Shown here piece by piece: positions 14,837 to 25,567 of a stretch of 64,000 bases of DNA. Position numbers and translations under genes: made by a program. Source of the DNA: Symbiodinium sp. CCMP2592 (taxonomy: Eukaryota > Sar > Dinophyceae > Suessiales > Symbiodiniaceae); the NCBI GenBank assembly GCA_905221615.1, contig CAJNDT010005833.1, forward strand, positions 440,001 to 504,000. The letters run 5' to 3'. The stretch's first letter is position 1. Each line of letters opens with the position of its first letter. The notes under the pieces were generated by a model, which was given only the letters and a program-made list of their open reading frames with translations, had not been told where the DNA came from and did no database searches.

Positions 14837-16264
14837 CTACTCTGCATGGAGCTCGCTTCGAAGAGCACGGGCTTGCCCATAGGTGAGGCTACCGTCCTGG
14901 ATCTTCTTGAGATACTCCTGCCCCAAGTCTTTGTAGTTTGCAAAGTTCCTCTGACGGATCTCCAACAACAACTCCCGTTTGTGCTTGCCGGATTTGCAGC
15001 GACAGCCCGTGATGTAGACCCTTGGGTTCGTCATGGTCGTAGTAATGCGAACCTGGTGGAGAGGATCGTCGTCTGCAGCTGGTACAACAGCAGGATCATC
15101 ACCTGGAGCTGCGGGTGCAGCAGGAGCTGTAGGGACAGGATCACTTGCAGGATCATTCGGAAGTGCAGCCGCTTCGTGGGTCTTGGCCTTCGGTTTCGCC
15201 TTGGACTTAACCGCCGTCTGCTTCGCCTTCGCCTTGGCCTTGGCCTTGGCCTTCTTGGGCTTTTTCTTCGGTGCCAAACAAGAAGCTGGCTTCTTCATTG
15301 CCGCCGCACTGGCCAGAGCATTATGATGCTCAATCACCGTCTTTGGAACAGCACCCTCGGGCAGGTCAGTGGAAATCTCACTGCCATCAGCAAGGATCGT
15401 CCGGCTCTTGCAGGCATGCTGATCCGTGTACGTGAAAATGGGCTGCTTCAAGGGCTGATCTAGACGAGCTTCATGGCTGGCCTGCGTAAGCGAAGTTCCA
15501 GGATTGGAAGGCTTCGATGCCTCGCCAGAAGACAACTTCATCCTCTTGGCCTTGGACGATGGTCCGGCAGTGCTCGAGTGAGACTTAGCTTTCGAGCCGG
15601 TCTTTGCATCTGCAGGAGAATGATCATCCTCCTCGACTGCAAAAGCCTCATCACCACTGCTCGAGATCACATCGATCGCCGTCGCATGCCCGATCGGCGC
15701 CCGGGGGACCGAAAGCCCATACCTAGCATAGATGTCCGACGAGGAGGATGTGCTCCTCCTAGGCCGCCGTTCTCCATCAGGCTCTGATTCTCCAGCAGGC
15801 TCTACGGGCAGAGGCGGCTTGGAATCGGAGTTGCCCTTTGTCAATGTTCTCCTGCCCCTCCACAACTTCGGCTTGGGAGGTGCAATCCCCATCTTGGCTT
15901 GTTCCTCTCGGGCTTCTCTTCTGCTTAGGGCTTCAACAATGCGAAGTACAGCAGGATCCGTCCTTTTGCCGCTGGAGATGCTCTTCCTCTTCAAGCGAGC
16001 AAACTGCACAACATTCGCGATCTGGCGGCCAAAATGGTCGGCCTCAGCTTGCTCAAGTCCTTCAAAGGCCAAGCAAGCAGCTTTGGAGATCACAGTCTTG
16101 ACCGGTCGCGAGGAGACGTTGAGGTAATCCAAGATGAAGGCCTCGTAAGCACAGGCTACCTTTGCAGGATGCGACTCTGTATACTGGCTGCCCAATTTCT
16201 TGTAGTTCGCATTCAACATCTTCTTCACTTGCTCCACAGTCGCTGTGTTAGCTGCACGGGTCAT
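14837..16264 (-). CDS. Hypothetical Lys/Ala-rich protein (475 aa)
   Basis: A single open frame from ATG at 16264 to TAG at 14837-14839. Residues 1-110 are a folded-looking helical region (VKKMLNANYKKLGSQYTE, AYEAFILDYLNVSSRP). Residues 120-330 are Ser/Pro/acidic and low-complexity. A (KA)n run such as KKAKAKAKAKAK follows, then an Asp/Pro linker. The last ~65 residues are conserved-looking: RVYITGCRCKSGKHKREL followed by ANYKDLGQEYLKKIQDG and QARALRSEL. I associate that C-terminal module with a large dinoflagellate protein family of unknown function. The (KA)n part recalls histone-like or nucleolar tails. No intron is needed. No catalytic residues are seen. Confidence 0.7.
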   Translation of the reverse strand: MTRAANTATVEQVKKMLNANYKKLGSQYTESHPAKVACAYEAFILDYLNVSSRPVKTVISKAACLAFEGLEQAEADHFGRQIANVVQFARLKRKSISSGKRTDPAVLRIVEALSRREAREEQAKMGIAPPKPKLWRGRRTLTKGNSDSKPPLPVEPAGESEPDGERRPRRSTSSSSDIYARYGLSVPRAPIGHATAIDVISSSGDEAFAVEEDDHSPADAKTGSKAKSHSSTAGPSSKAKRMKLSSGEASKPSNPGTSLTQASHEARLDQPLKQPIFTYTDQHACKSRTILADGSEISTDLPEGAVPKTVIEHHNALASAAAMKKPASCLAPKKKPKKAKAKAKAKAKQTAVKSKAKPKAKTHEAAALPNDPASDPVPTAPAAPAAPGDDPAVVPAADDDPLHQVRITTTMTNPRVYITGCRCKSGKHKRELLLEIRQRNFANYKDLGQEYLKKIQDGSLTYGQARALRSELHAE

Positions 16265-16506
16265 GATCGATGGGGATCCGGCCAGGAAGCATGAATCGCG
16301 AATCTCGATCGACGTCCCAAATCGAGGGATCGAGCCAAAATGATGATCAAGGATCGAGAGTCAAATGCACGTGCAGGCAGCCGATGCATGATCATGCCAT
16401 GATCGCCATGCAGGAGAGATTGCATGGAACCCCTCCTATAGGTCGCGATCGCACGTCGACAGGAGAGCATTATATCGAACCCCTCCTGGATCGAAGCCGA
16501 CCGCGA

Positions 16507-17211
<705 letters not shown>

Positions 17212-17216
<5 letters not shown>

Positions 17217-17418
17217 CATGTATATATATACATAATTTGTATATACATATTATACATATACATATACATGCCACATACATATATATATATATATATAATG
17301 CATGCCACGACATGCATGCAAACCATACAAGAAAAAGCACTTTAAATAAGGCATGTGAAAACACTGAATTTAAGGATTGTTAAAATAGGGTATGTAAACG
17401 CTAAACAAAGCGTATTGA
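17212..17418. other. AT-rich spacer before element 2
   Basis: TATA-rich to about 17300, then roughly 120 bp with no motif recognised except TTTAAGGGGGAAAG just after it, which resembles a polypurine tract. No LTR was found here. Confidence 0.5.
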
Positions 17419-17445
17419 TTTAAGGGGGAAAGCCAAAATGGACTT

Positions 17446-17973
17446 TTGGGTTTACTGGGCCAGGAGGAAGCCTTGACAGCAGGACCGACTACTCAGGAGG
17501 CTGTCCTGACGGGACACTGCGTGATTGACGGCGGGGCCACGAGAACTCTGGGCTCCGTGAAGGCGCTTGAGCGGGTGTTCCAGAAGAACATGGAAAAGTA
17601 CGGCGAGGATAGAGTGCAACATGTGGATCTCGAGGACCGTCCGGTGTTTGGCTTCGGCAACTCAACGGAAGGCCGCTGTGTCTCAACGCTGCATCTTGGC
17701 ATCCAGGCCTCCGGCAAGAATGGCCAGATCGTGGTGCACGCCCTCGACGAGGGCGAGGGCCCGGTGCTGTTCTCGATTGACGCGCTCCGGAAGTTGGATG
17801 CTCTGATTGACTTTAGGCGAGACTTAGCAGTGTTTAGAGCACTCGACCCTTGTAAAGTGATTCAGTTGCAGCGGTCGCAAACCGGCCATCAGCTCTTGGA
17901 TTTGACAGCAGATTTCTATGCAAATGCGAAGGGAACGACAAGGCCTGTTCCCCCTCTCGATGAGTTTCTGTAG
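17446..17973 (+). CDS. Retropepsin-like protease domain of element 2
   Basis: The frame is open from 17419; no upstream ATG is in frame and 17446 is TTG, so the true start is lost or lies upstream. The catalytic motif is HCVIDGGATRTLGS (Asp-Gly-Gly-Ala instead of Asp-Ser/Thr-Gly). The second half, PVLFSIDALRKLDALIDF, matches the flap-distal part of retropepsin folds in copia relatives. About 175 codons end at TAG 17971-17973. The next 6 kb in the same frame are open, so this single stop separates protease from pol. Confidence 0.7.
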   Translation: MGLLGQEEALTAGPTTQEAVLTGHCVIDGGATRTLGSVKALERVFQKNMEKYGEDRVQHVDLEDRPVFGFGNSTEGRCVSTLHLGIQASGKNGQIVVHALDEGEGPVLFSIDALRKLDALIDFRRDLAVFRALDPCKVIQLQRSQTGHQLLDLTADFYANAKGTTRPVPPLDEFL

Positions 17974-18073
17974 GGACAGCTCCTCCCGGATGACGTTCCT
18001 GGCGTCAAAAGGGAGGTCCGCATGTACAGTCCAGGAAGTGTTAGTGCAACATGTCAGAGTCCTCATTTGAGAG

Positions 18074-19081
18074 ATGGTGATGATAGTGTTAATGAAGCTC
18101 ACATTTCTGATTGCAGAGGCACAGCTCAACAACCAGACGTTGCGGACAGCCTGTGTAGGAGCTCAAATCCACAGCCCCAGGCACCTGTCCTTCAGCGTCC
18201 CCTACCTGAGAGCCATGATGCGGATGAACAAGACCCAGCTGCAGGAGGCCATCAGGGCTCGAGGCGAAGAACCACCCCGGGAGTGGAGCAACGTCGAGCT
18301 TCGCGATCGCCTGAGCGAACTCATGGAGCTCAACGGAGAAAGTGTCGGAGGATCTCGCCGAACCGACCTACGCCAGTGGATGGCCGAGCTCAACAAGGCG
18401 AGCCGCAAGAAGGAGACTCTCAAGACCTTCTGCATGGAGAGGCTCAAGATCAACGTGACGGGCTCAGAGACCATCCCGGTTCTCCAGAAGTACGCGACCA
18501 AGAAGATTTACGAGGTGTCAGTGGCGAACGCCCTGGACGCAGTGGGTTTTGGCAAGCATTCGACCCTCACCTACGGACAGCTTCGGAGGGAACAGCCGGG
18601 CTACTGCACATGGGTTCAGGAGACGCTTCTGGAGAATGGCAAGTCCACCGACTACCGGCTCCAGCGGCTGGGTACGTGGCTGATGAATCAGCCAGACGAG
18701 GAAACCGAAGAGATCTCGATCAAGGACCTGCCGATGCACCAGTCCCCCGTGATCCATGGCACTCCGGCGAAGGCGAAGGCCAAAGCACCCTCCGGCGGGA
18801 AAGGCTACGGGGCGCCAAAGTTCGATTTGGCAGCTCGTGCCAGTGCCTCCAAGGAGATCCCGGGCACCTCCAGTGCGGCCGAGAGTCCCATGGGAGCCAG
18901 CTCGGACCAGCTCAAGATCTTGATGGACACCATGGTCGCGATGAAGGAGGAGATCAAGCAGTTGCGCGAGAACCAAAGCCCGGAGGAACCGCGACGCAAG
19001 AAGAAGGAGGAGAGCGAGACGGCCAAGGACTCCGAGACGGGCAGCAATGTGGCCAGTTACACAATGGTCCTGGATCCGTAG
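18074..19081 (+). CDS. SAP-like and ExoX-C-like module of element 2 (335 aa)
   Basis: ATG at 18074, stop at 19079-19081. Residues about 50-85 (MNKTQLQEAIRARGEE...NVELRDRLSEL) look like a SAP DNA-binding helix-extended-helix. Residues about 157-185 (GFGKHSTLTYGQLRRE, YCTWVQETL) resemble the short module found at the C-terminus of exonuclease-X-like proteins. A Lys/Ala/Ser linker and a C-terminal coiled coil (DQLKILMDTMVAMKEEIKQL) follow. The frame is one base off that of protease and pol, so it either needs a -1 shift near its end or reflects an old indel. The parallel plus-1-frame reading of 18022-19050 is Arg/Gly/Gln-rich nonsense and is a shadow. Confidence 0.65.
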   Translation: MVMIVLMKLTFLIAEAQLNNQTLRTACVGAQIHSPRHLSFSVPYLRAMMRMNKTQLQEAIRARGEEPPREWSNVELRDRLSELMELNGESVGGSRRTDLRQWMAELNKASRKKETLKTFCMERLKINVTGSETIPVLQKYATKKIYEVSVANALDAVGFGKHSTLTYGQLRREQPGYCTWVQETLLENGKSTDYRLQRLGTWLMNQPDEETEEISIKDLPMHQSPVIHGTPAKAKAKAPSGGKGYGAPKFDLAARASASKEIPGTSSAAESPMGASSDQLKILMDTMVAMKEEIKQLRENQSPEEPRRKKKEESETAKDSETGSNVASYTMVLDP

Positions 19082-22000
19082 AGGAGCCAGGAGACGGGCA
19101 AGAAGAGAGTTTTGTGGCAGCAGTGAATGAAGATTCAGGTGAAGAGCCTGTACGGTGGCGTCAACTCACATCTGGTGCCGCTCAGGTTCTGGAAACCGAG
19201 TCTTGGAACACGGTGCCTAGGATGTTCTCGGATCTTGTTCGAAGCCAACGACCACAGTTGCTTGAAGTGACGTGTGAAAAAGAAGGAGTTCTTGCAGCAG
19301 CCGTGCGTAGGGCAACAGGTGACGAGAGTGCTGCAGTCAGTTGTGCCTTGTGGAACATGGACGATTTAGGCACCGCTGAAGGTCTTAGGCTTGTGTTGGA
19401 ACAAGTGGAAGCGTTACATCCCAGTGTTGTGTGGTTGTGTCCTCCTGGAACTCCCTACTCCCCCATGCAAAGAACAAACCAAAGAACGGAGGAACAGAAA
19501 CAGGAGTTGCAACAACAAAGACAAAAAGCCTTGCAAACTTATGTGAACTGCACGGTTGTCTGGCACTTCTGTGTCCAAAAGGGCATCCACGTGGCTTGGG
19601 AAATGAGTGACAAGAGTGATGCTTGGCGACTTCCCTTGATGCAGGATATGGTGCGTAGGTATGAACCCCGTTTTGCGGTGACGAAGGGATGTAGGGTGAA
19701 TCTGAGAAACGGGGAGGGGAAACTGATCCAAAAGGGTTGGAAGGTGATGACCACGCATGCGGGATTGGCCCAGGCCCTCAACAAGCCCTGTAGGTGTCAC
19801 CACAAGTACGAACATGGCAAATGTGAGGGTTCGACATGGAACACTGAGGCCCCGCACACCAAAGAATTCCAGAGGCTCGTGGTTCAAGGTACGCAACAAG
19901 AGTTGACCATGTATGAGTTGCAACAGGAAAGCGGTGGGAAAACCCAAACTCCTGACCTCTTTGGATGCGGTCTTGCTTGTGTGTGTGAAGTGACATGTCA
20001 GTCAAGCAATAAGCAGTTATGTGCATGTTGCTTGCTTGAGACAGAAGGGCGAGAGAATGGAGAGAACCATGGCATGGTCGCACAACACACGAACAGCCCA
20101 AGCACAGAGGAGCAGGCTCGCGAGCATTTAAGGAACCAGGAGTGGGCACCACAGGCCATGGAGAACTTCCTGAACAACCTGGACCTCAAACTGCCTAGGA
20201 AGGGAAGGACAATGATGAAGGGTGTTCAGGAGCGGCCACCATACCACCAATTCGGCGCATACACACATGGTCCGTTCTCCGGAGTGAGTGCCAGAACACG
20301 TCAACATGAAGCGTTGTGCAAGTACATTAATGCCTATCTCCGGCAACACGCCGACCCAGGAGCGACTTGGTCTTCGTTTGTGATAAGCGTTAATAACCCT
20401 GTTCCGTGGCACAAAGACAACCACAACTTGAAAGGCAGCCGAAATTATACTTGCGGTTTCGGCAACTACGAGGGGGGTGCTTTGAGGATCAAGGAACAGC
20501 ACGACGACAATCACACCGAGGTGGACACCAAACACAAAGTGATCGAGTTCTCTCCAGACGCCTGGCATAGTGTTGCGGCCTGGAAGGGCCAGCGGTTGAC
20601 CTTGTCTGCATACACGGTGCGTGGAGTGCATAGTTTGAGTCCTGAAGAGCGTGAGAGACTGAGAAAGTGTGGATTCCCGTTACCCCGTCATCAACAGATC
20701 ATGTGGAGCGAGGCGAACCAAGACCCTGAGGCCTTAGCTGTGGAAGGACCCCGAGGCCCCCAAGCTAAGAAGAAGGCACAAATCCAGAAACAGTTGTACT
20801 TGCTGCACGCTGCGACGGGCCACGGGAGCATGCGACACTTAGTTGACGCGCTTAAGAAGCGAGGAGCATCCGAAGAAGTGTTGCAGGCTGCGAAAGAGTT
20901 TAAGTGTAGCGTGTGTCATGAGAAACAACGAGTGCAGCCTCGGCATCTGGCGTCAATAGAGCCGCTTCCTCCGAAGTGGCACACCCTGTCAGCGGATGTC
21001 GGTCACTGGCATCACCCAACAACAGGAGAAGACGTGCAATTTCTTGTGATGATAGATGAGAACACGAGGTTCCGAACGGCACGTATTCTTACTAGGGGTT
21101 CCAAACAACAGCCCTCCGCCACACAGTGTCTGAACTACATGCAAGAAGGTTGGTTCCAGTACTTTGGTCTGCCCCGCACTTTGCGGGTAGACCCAGCAGG
21201 AGCTTTCAGAAGCCAAGCACTGGAGAGCTTTTGTGACAAGCATAGCATATTTCTTGATGTGGCTCCTGCCGAAGCGCATTGGAAGATTGGTTCCATTGAG
21301 CAAGCGGTTCAAGGGTTGAAGGAAGTTCTAGGTAGGGTGCATGAAGATGAACCGGAAATCACTCCTGAAGATGCCCTGGCCAGTGCTGTGCGTGTGTTTA
21401 ATCACCGGGAGCAGGTGAGAGGCTTTACTCCTGCCCAGCTTGCCATAGGCAGGAATGCAGATGACACCGATCGCTTTGTATCGGAAACTCACCAATTACC
21501 TCCCGACCTGTTGGTCGAGAACGCCTCGGGAGAGTTTCAGCGAGATGTCCAGAGGCGAGCTTCTGCCGAGAAGGCCCATGTTGAGTGGCACACCAGGCAG
21601 AGATTGCTGAGAGCGAAGCACTCTCGGCCACGGCGTGCATACGACTACGTGCCTGGAGAACTGGTGTTCTTTTGGCGAAGCCAAGAGTCAAACAAAAGCC
21701 GTCGAGCTCCAGGTGGCAAGCACGGTCGTTTTCTGGGCCCCGCCAGAGTCCTGGCTACGGAGACCAGAAGAGATGCTGAAGGTCACCTCCGACCGGGAAG
21801 TGCCATCTGGTGCATTCGAGGGAAACAGTTGATAAAATGCTGCCCGGAGCAGCTTCGCCGCGCATCTGAACGCGAGGCTCTGGTGGAGGAGTTGAGTACT
21901 GATGCCAAAATCCCCTGGACCTTTACCAAGGTGGCGGAGGAGCTGGGCGGCAATCAATTTCAAGATGTCTCACATGAAGCTCCCGATGAGACGGAATGGC

Positions 22001-24081
22001 ACCGTGCCCAAGATCCCGAGCAGGAGTCGCCCCCCCTGCTTCGGCGGATCCGGAGCAAACGACCGGAACCACCTCTACCTACCGACGAGATGGAGGAGGA
22101 TCAAGGCAATCCTGCACAGCGGCCAAGGCAGAGTGCCAACATGGTCGCCGGCTTCGCCGCGGAGAAGTGGCAGGACCGGATCACCGATCACACCTGGCGA
22201 GCGGAGCCCGTGGAATTCTGGAAGGATGAACAAATGGCCGTCGAGATCGAGGTGGAGGTCCCGGACACGAACCGAGGCCGGAAACAGATGATTCAGAATA
22301 TGGAGGGCTTCTTTGTGGGTGCCATGAAGCGCAAGGCGGTTGAGATCAGCGAGAAGCGCCTCAGTCCCGAGGAGAAGGCACAGTTTCAAGAAGCCAAGGC
22401 GGTAGAAGTCAAGAACTTTCTTGCTGCAGAGGCCTTCAAGAGTCTGCCGTCTCATCTACAGCCTTCGGCCAGCCAGGCCGTAGGCATGAGATGGATCCTT
22501 ACATGGAAAACAAAAGAAGACGGCAGCAAAAAGGCAAAGGCGAGGGCGGTGCTGTTGGGCTACCAGGACCCGGCCTACGAGCACCGCGCTACTACATCTC
22601 CGGTTATGTCGCGGCAGACGCGACAGATGTTCCTCCAGTATGCCGCTTGGAAACGATGGGTCATCCAGAAGGGCGACGTGTCGGGAGCCTTCTTACAAGG
22701 AAGGGAGTATCCGGACAAGCTGTTCTGCATCCCTTGCCCTGAAATCCTGGCTGCCATGAACCTTCCGCCAGGTACCGTGACGCAGCTCAAAAAGGCATGC
22801 TACGGGCTTGTGGACGCGCCTTTAGAATGGTACAAATCCGTGGACGAGTTCCTTACGAGCCTGGGCCTCGAGCGCTCCTGGTCCGACCCGTGCGTCTGGT
22901 ACTGGCGCAAGGATGGAAAGTTACGGGGCGCAATTTGTGGCCACGTCGACGACTTCCTCTTCATGGGATCCCCAGATGATAAAGGCTGGACGGAGATCCT
23001 CGCCCAGATCCAGAAGAAGTTCAAGTGGGGAGACTGGGAGAAGGACACCTTCACGCAATGTGGCGTTAAGATCGAGGCCACCTCTTCCGGCTACGATCTG
23101 TCCCAGCCAGGCTATGCCACCGAGGTAAAGGAAATCCCTTTGAGCGCTACACGACGGAAGCATGACGACAGTGTCATCACGGAGTGGGAGCGTACGCAAC
23201 TGCGCACGCTGCTTGGAGCGCTGTCCTGGACAGCACAACAGGTGGCGCCGCACCTGTCAGCGGAGGTTTCCTTGTTACTCTCCGAGACCAGTCAGGGGAC
23301 GGTGAAGACCATCAAGAAAGCCAACCAGCTACTCCATCAAGCTCAAGTTCGGCATGCTCACAAGATGAGGGTGCATCAATTCGATCCCAACACCGAGCTG
23401 GCCCTCTACGCGTGGGTCGATGCCGCAAGTCAGAATCGCCAGAAGGGCGGCAGTACGCAAGGGATCTTCATTGGGATTGCACCGGTGTCCTTGTCACGAG
23501 GAGAAGTCACGGAAGTGACTCCCATTTGCTGGCATTCCAGCAAGATTGACAGAGCATGCCGCTCCCCAGGAGCGGCAGAAGTGCAAGCAGCATGCAACGG
23601 TGAAGACACGCTGTTCTACGCGAGGTACCAGTGGTCCGAGATGCTCTACGGTAAGGTTGATGTCAAGGAGCCTGTGAACACTGTACGCCAGACCCCGGGT
23701 TTTCTGATCACCGATTCAAGGAACGTGTATGACAAGTTGAATACGGAAGTGTTGGTGATCAAAGGAGCAGAGAAGAGAGCGAATATCGAGCTGTTGAGTG
23801 TAAAAGCATCGCAACAGAGCACAGGCCTGGATATTCGTTGGGTACACTCTGAGGCTCAACTGGCAAACGGCCTCACCAAGGCCGGCACCTCCCGAGAGTT
23901 CGAGCTCTACTACAAGATGAATGGCAGATGGCGGATTGTGGAAGACCCCAACATGATGTCAGCGCGACGTCGTAAGTTGGCAGGGTTGTTGCCTCTGCAG
24001 AAGAAAGATGAGCCTATTTCTAGTGATAATGAGGACTCTGATGATGTTTGGGGATCGGGTGCCATGCAAGTGCCAACATAA
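19082..24081 (+). CDS. Pol region of element 2: MTase-like, 2OG-like, INT, RT, RNase H
   Basis: Residue numbers count from 18022, the first ATG of the open frame. A methyltransferase-like segment has LCPPGTPYS (472-480) and VAWEMSDKSDAW (E527). The 2OG-like domain (about 735-885) has WHKDNHN (H797, D799), EGGALRI and DAWHSVAAW...R (H849, R858). Integrase has H929, H934, C962, C965, D992, D1057 and E1093, with D1057 to E1093 again D-x35-E. RT has GDVSGAF (D1552) and HVDD at 1641-1644 in place of YVDD. RNase H has WVDAAS (D1800), PGAAE (E1853) and ITDSR (D1898). The frame is intact through 5 kb to TAA at 24079-24081, so the pol part decayed little even though the front end is broken. Stop is followed by about 200 bp of unique sequence. 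Confidence 0.9.
19390..19900 (+). other. DNA-methyltransferase-like domain of element 2, nucleophile apparently lost
   Basis: HPSVVWLCPPGTPYSPMQR resembles the PPC motif (IV) of C5-type methyltransferases, but the position expected to be Cys is Gly. A glutamate-containing VAWEMS strand follows about 50 residues later, like motif VI, and then DAWRLPLMQDM. I recall the same layout with Cys in other dinoflagellate retroelements; that is from memory, not a search. Confidence 0.45.
20224..20680 (+). other. 2OG-Fe(II) dioxygenase-like domain of element 2
   Basis: The ordered motifs match the domain of element 1: GAYTHGP...GV, WHKDNHN, YEGGALRI, K-V-I-EFSPDAWHSV, a W-x-G-x-R step with R exactly nine residues after the distal His, then YTVR and a GF near the end. 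The spacing H-x-D to distal His is 52 residues here and 68 in element 1. Confidence 0.75.
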
Positions 24082-24290
24082 AGTTTGGACTTGTGCTGCA
24101 GAACTCACGGAGTGCTCTCTGCAGCTGTGTGACCATCCAAGAGACGCTAGCCTGATTAGACCGGGGGAAATCGCTGCTGTGCCGCGATAAAAGAAGGTCT
24201 GTCATTGACAAGCGGATCTGCGAAGGTGCAAGTGACTTGAGCCCCTTTCGGCGACCACCAATCAATCCCGCTTGCAGGGTTTATAGGGTT
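24082..24290. other. 3' flank of element 2
   Basis: Unique sequence with GACCGGGGGAAAT near 24158-24170. No second copy of it exists upstream, so it cannot be shown to be UTR, LTR or host. Confidence 0.4.
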
Positions 24291-24640
24291 TGGGGTTTGG
24301 GGCTTAAGGATTTATAGGGTTTGGGATTTAGGGTTTAGAGTTTGGGGTGTTGGGATTTAGGGTTTATGGGTTTTTAGGGCTTGAGGGTTGACAGGGTTTG
24401 GGATTTAGGGTTTGGGGTATTGGGGTTTAGGGTTTATAGGGTTTGGGGTTTACGGCATGTGGTTTTGGGCTTAAAGGTGTTGGGCTGGGTTGGGCTGATT
24501 GGGGCTACAAGGGTTCTCTTTTTGTGAAGGGAGGGGTGCAGATCAAGGGTTCAGGGTTACCATTTGGGGGGTCTGGTGTAGTTAGGAACCCCAGCACAGT
24601 TACTAGGTTTGGTTATGAGGGTTAGGAGCATAATTTCTAA
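24275..24640. repeat. Degenerate TTTAGGG telomere-like block
   Basis: Dense GGGTTTAGGG / GGGTTTGGGG units on the plus strand with single-base drift. This is the left edge of the long telomere-like region that extends to the end of the window. Confidence 0.85.
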
Positions 24641-24780
24641 AAATTGAAATACTTATAGCCCGAAGGAAGATACGCATACCCTTCCTGACTACGTCCTCTG
24701 AACCTCCAAGTAGGGATTCAAGATCAGGGTTGAGGATGCAAAGGCTGGAAAGGAGGGGTTGAATGGCACTTAGGCTTTGT

Positions 24781-24873
24781 CTTACCTTTGGTTAGTCGGG
24801 AATGGAAGAATGGTAGTTATAGTAGTTATACTGTTTATACTTGTACCCCATACCCCCATTCCCTGGTTACCCT
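24781..24873. mobile_element. Inverted-repeat element family C, degraded copy
   Basis: The left part (CTTACCTTTGGTTAGT to about 24828) matches the reverse complement of the right half of 41830-41919. The right end (CATTCCCTGGTTACCCTAG) is a decayed terminal repeat. Confidence 0.6.
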
Positions 24874-24938
24874 AGTTGTGGCCTTTGGTGTGATTTCTTG
24901 TGGTGTCTTGGAGCAACCGCAACATGCCACGACTCATG

Positions 24939-25009
24939 CCAAAACTCATGCTGTTGCAAAACATGCTGCTGCAAAACTTGCTGTTGCAAAACATGCTCGC
25001 AAAACGAAA
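24939..25009. repeat. ~15-bp minisatellite (TGCTGTTGCAAAACA)
   Basis: About four imperfect tandem units with the core TTGCAAAACATGCTG. It lies just 3' of the minus-strand gene at 25567-25085. Confidence 0.7.
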
Positions 25010-25084
25010 CTTTTGAACTCCAACCCCTCGTTGCAGCTTGCAAAAACACACGCGGCTGAACCGCGGAATCACAACAGGGACAAT

Positions 25085-25567
25085 CTACTCCTTCAGGAGC
25101 TTTTGTCCCTGCTCGATAATCTGTCTCGCCTGCGAGGCGACTTGTGAAAACATAGCAATTGGAGGATTCAGAGAGAATTCTCTCTCTCTGGCCGTTTGCC
25201 CCGTAGCGGCCATAGTGGAAGATGCCGCCTCGGTCGTCGAAGAAGGTGCCTCCAAAGGGGCACGAGGAGGAGTCGGCAACCGCACCCGTGGCGGCACCGA
25301 AGGCGGCACATTGACCCCATGGCGCTGGAACTCTTCCGGCAGAACTGGTACTGCCACACGAGGTAAGCCGAACGTCTCGGCCACCAACTGCCCAGGCGCA
25401 ACGGATGAAGGCGCGGGGCTTCCCGGAGCAGGGCCCACTTCTGAAGATGGAGTGCCCACATACCCCGGCATCTGATGCAGCTTTTGTCCAGTCATCTCCT
25501 CCAGAGTCTTCCAGATAGCCGCATCTGAAAAATCCCCACAAGCCTTTGCGCGACCCAAGGCCGCCAT
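25085..25567 (-). CDS. Hypothetical Pro-rich protein (160 aa)
   Basis: ATG at 25567 begins MAALGRAKACGDFSDAAIWK, then LEEMTGQKLHQMPGY, a Pro/Ser/Val-rich middle and a C-terminal helix (SQVASQARQIIEQGQKLLKE) before TAG at 25085-25087. GC content and codon pattern stand out from the surrounding telomere-like DNA. A competing 224-codon antisense-phase frame overlaps it but runs into the minisatellite. I do not recognise the protein. It could be the last exon of a longer minus-strand gene. Confidence 0.5.
   Translation of the reverse strand: MAALGRAKACGDFSDAAIWKTLEEMTGQKLHQMPGYVGTPSSEVGPAPGSPAPSSVAPGQLVAETFGLPRVAVPVLPEEFQRHGVNVPPSVPPRVRLPTPPRAPLEAPSSTTEAASSTMAATGQTAREREFSLNPPIAMFSQVASQARQIIEQGQKLLKE

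Larger units (their letters stand above)
17419..24081 (+). mobile_element. Second, diverged Ty1/copia-type element, 5' truncated, no LTRs seen
   Basis: Coding order is aspartic protease, a SAP-like/exonuclease-X-C-like module, a DNA-methyltransferase-like domain, a 2OG-dioxygenase-like domain, HHCC/DD35E integrase, RT and RNase H. Gag and any upstream LTR are missing; the frame begins right after the TG array. It is broken by a TAG at 17971-17973 and by a frame change near 19050-19081, so it is probably inactive. It is not a copy of element 1: the dioxygenase domain sits before integrase here and after integrase there. Its 3' side has GACCGGGGGAAAT (about 24158-24170), a possible polypurine tract, but no repeat of it or of the following bases occurs upstream. 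Confidence 0.85.

Noticed and set aside
17431-17441. AGCCAAAATGG, resembling the reverse complement of part of the dinoflagellate spliced leader
   Set aside because: Only 11 matching bases, wrong orientation for a leader relic, and similar matches occur by chance in coding sequence near 16030.
18022-19050. First ~340 residues of the longest frame of element 2
   Set aside because: Arg/Gly/Gln-rich nonsense in the wrong frame; the SAP/ExoX-like protein is in the neighbouring frame.
17212-24290. LTRs for the second element
   Set aside because: No direct repeat was found between the upstream and downstream flanks.
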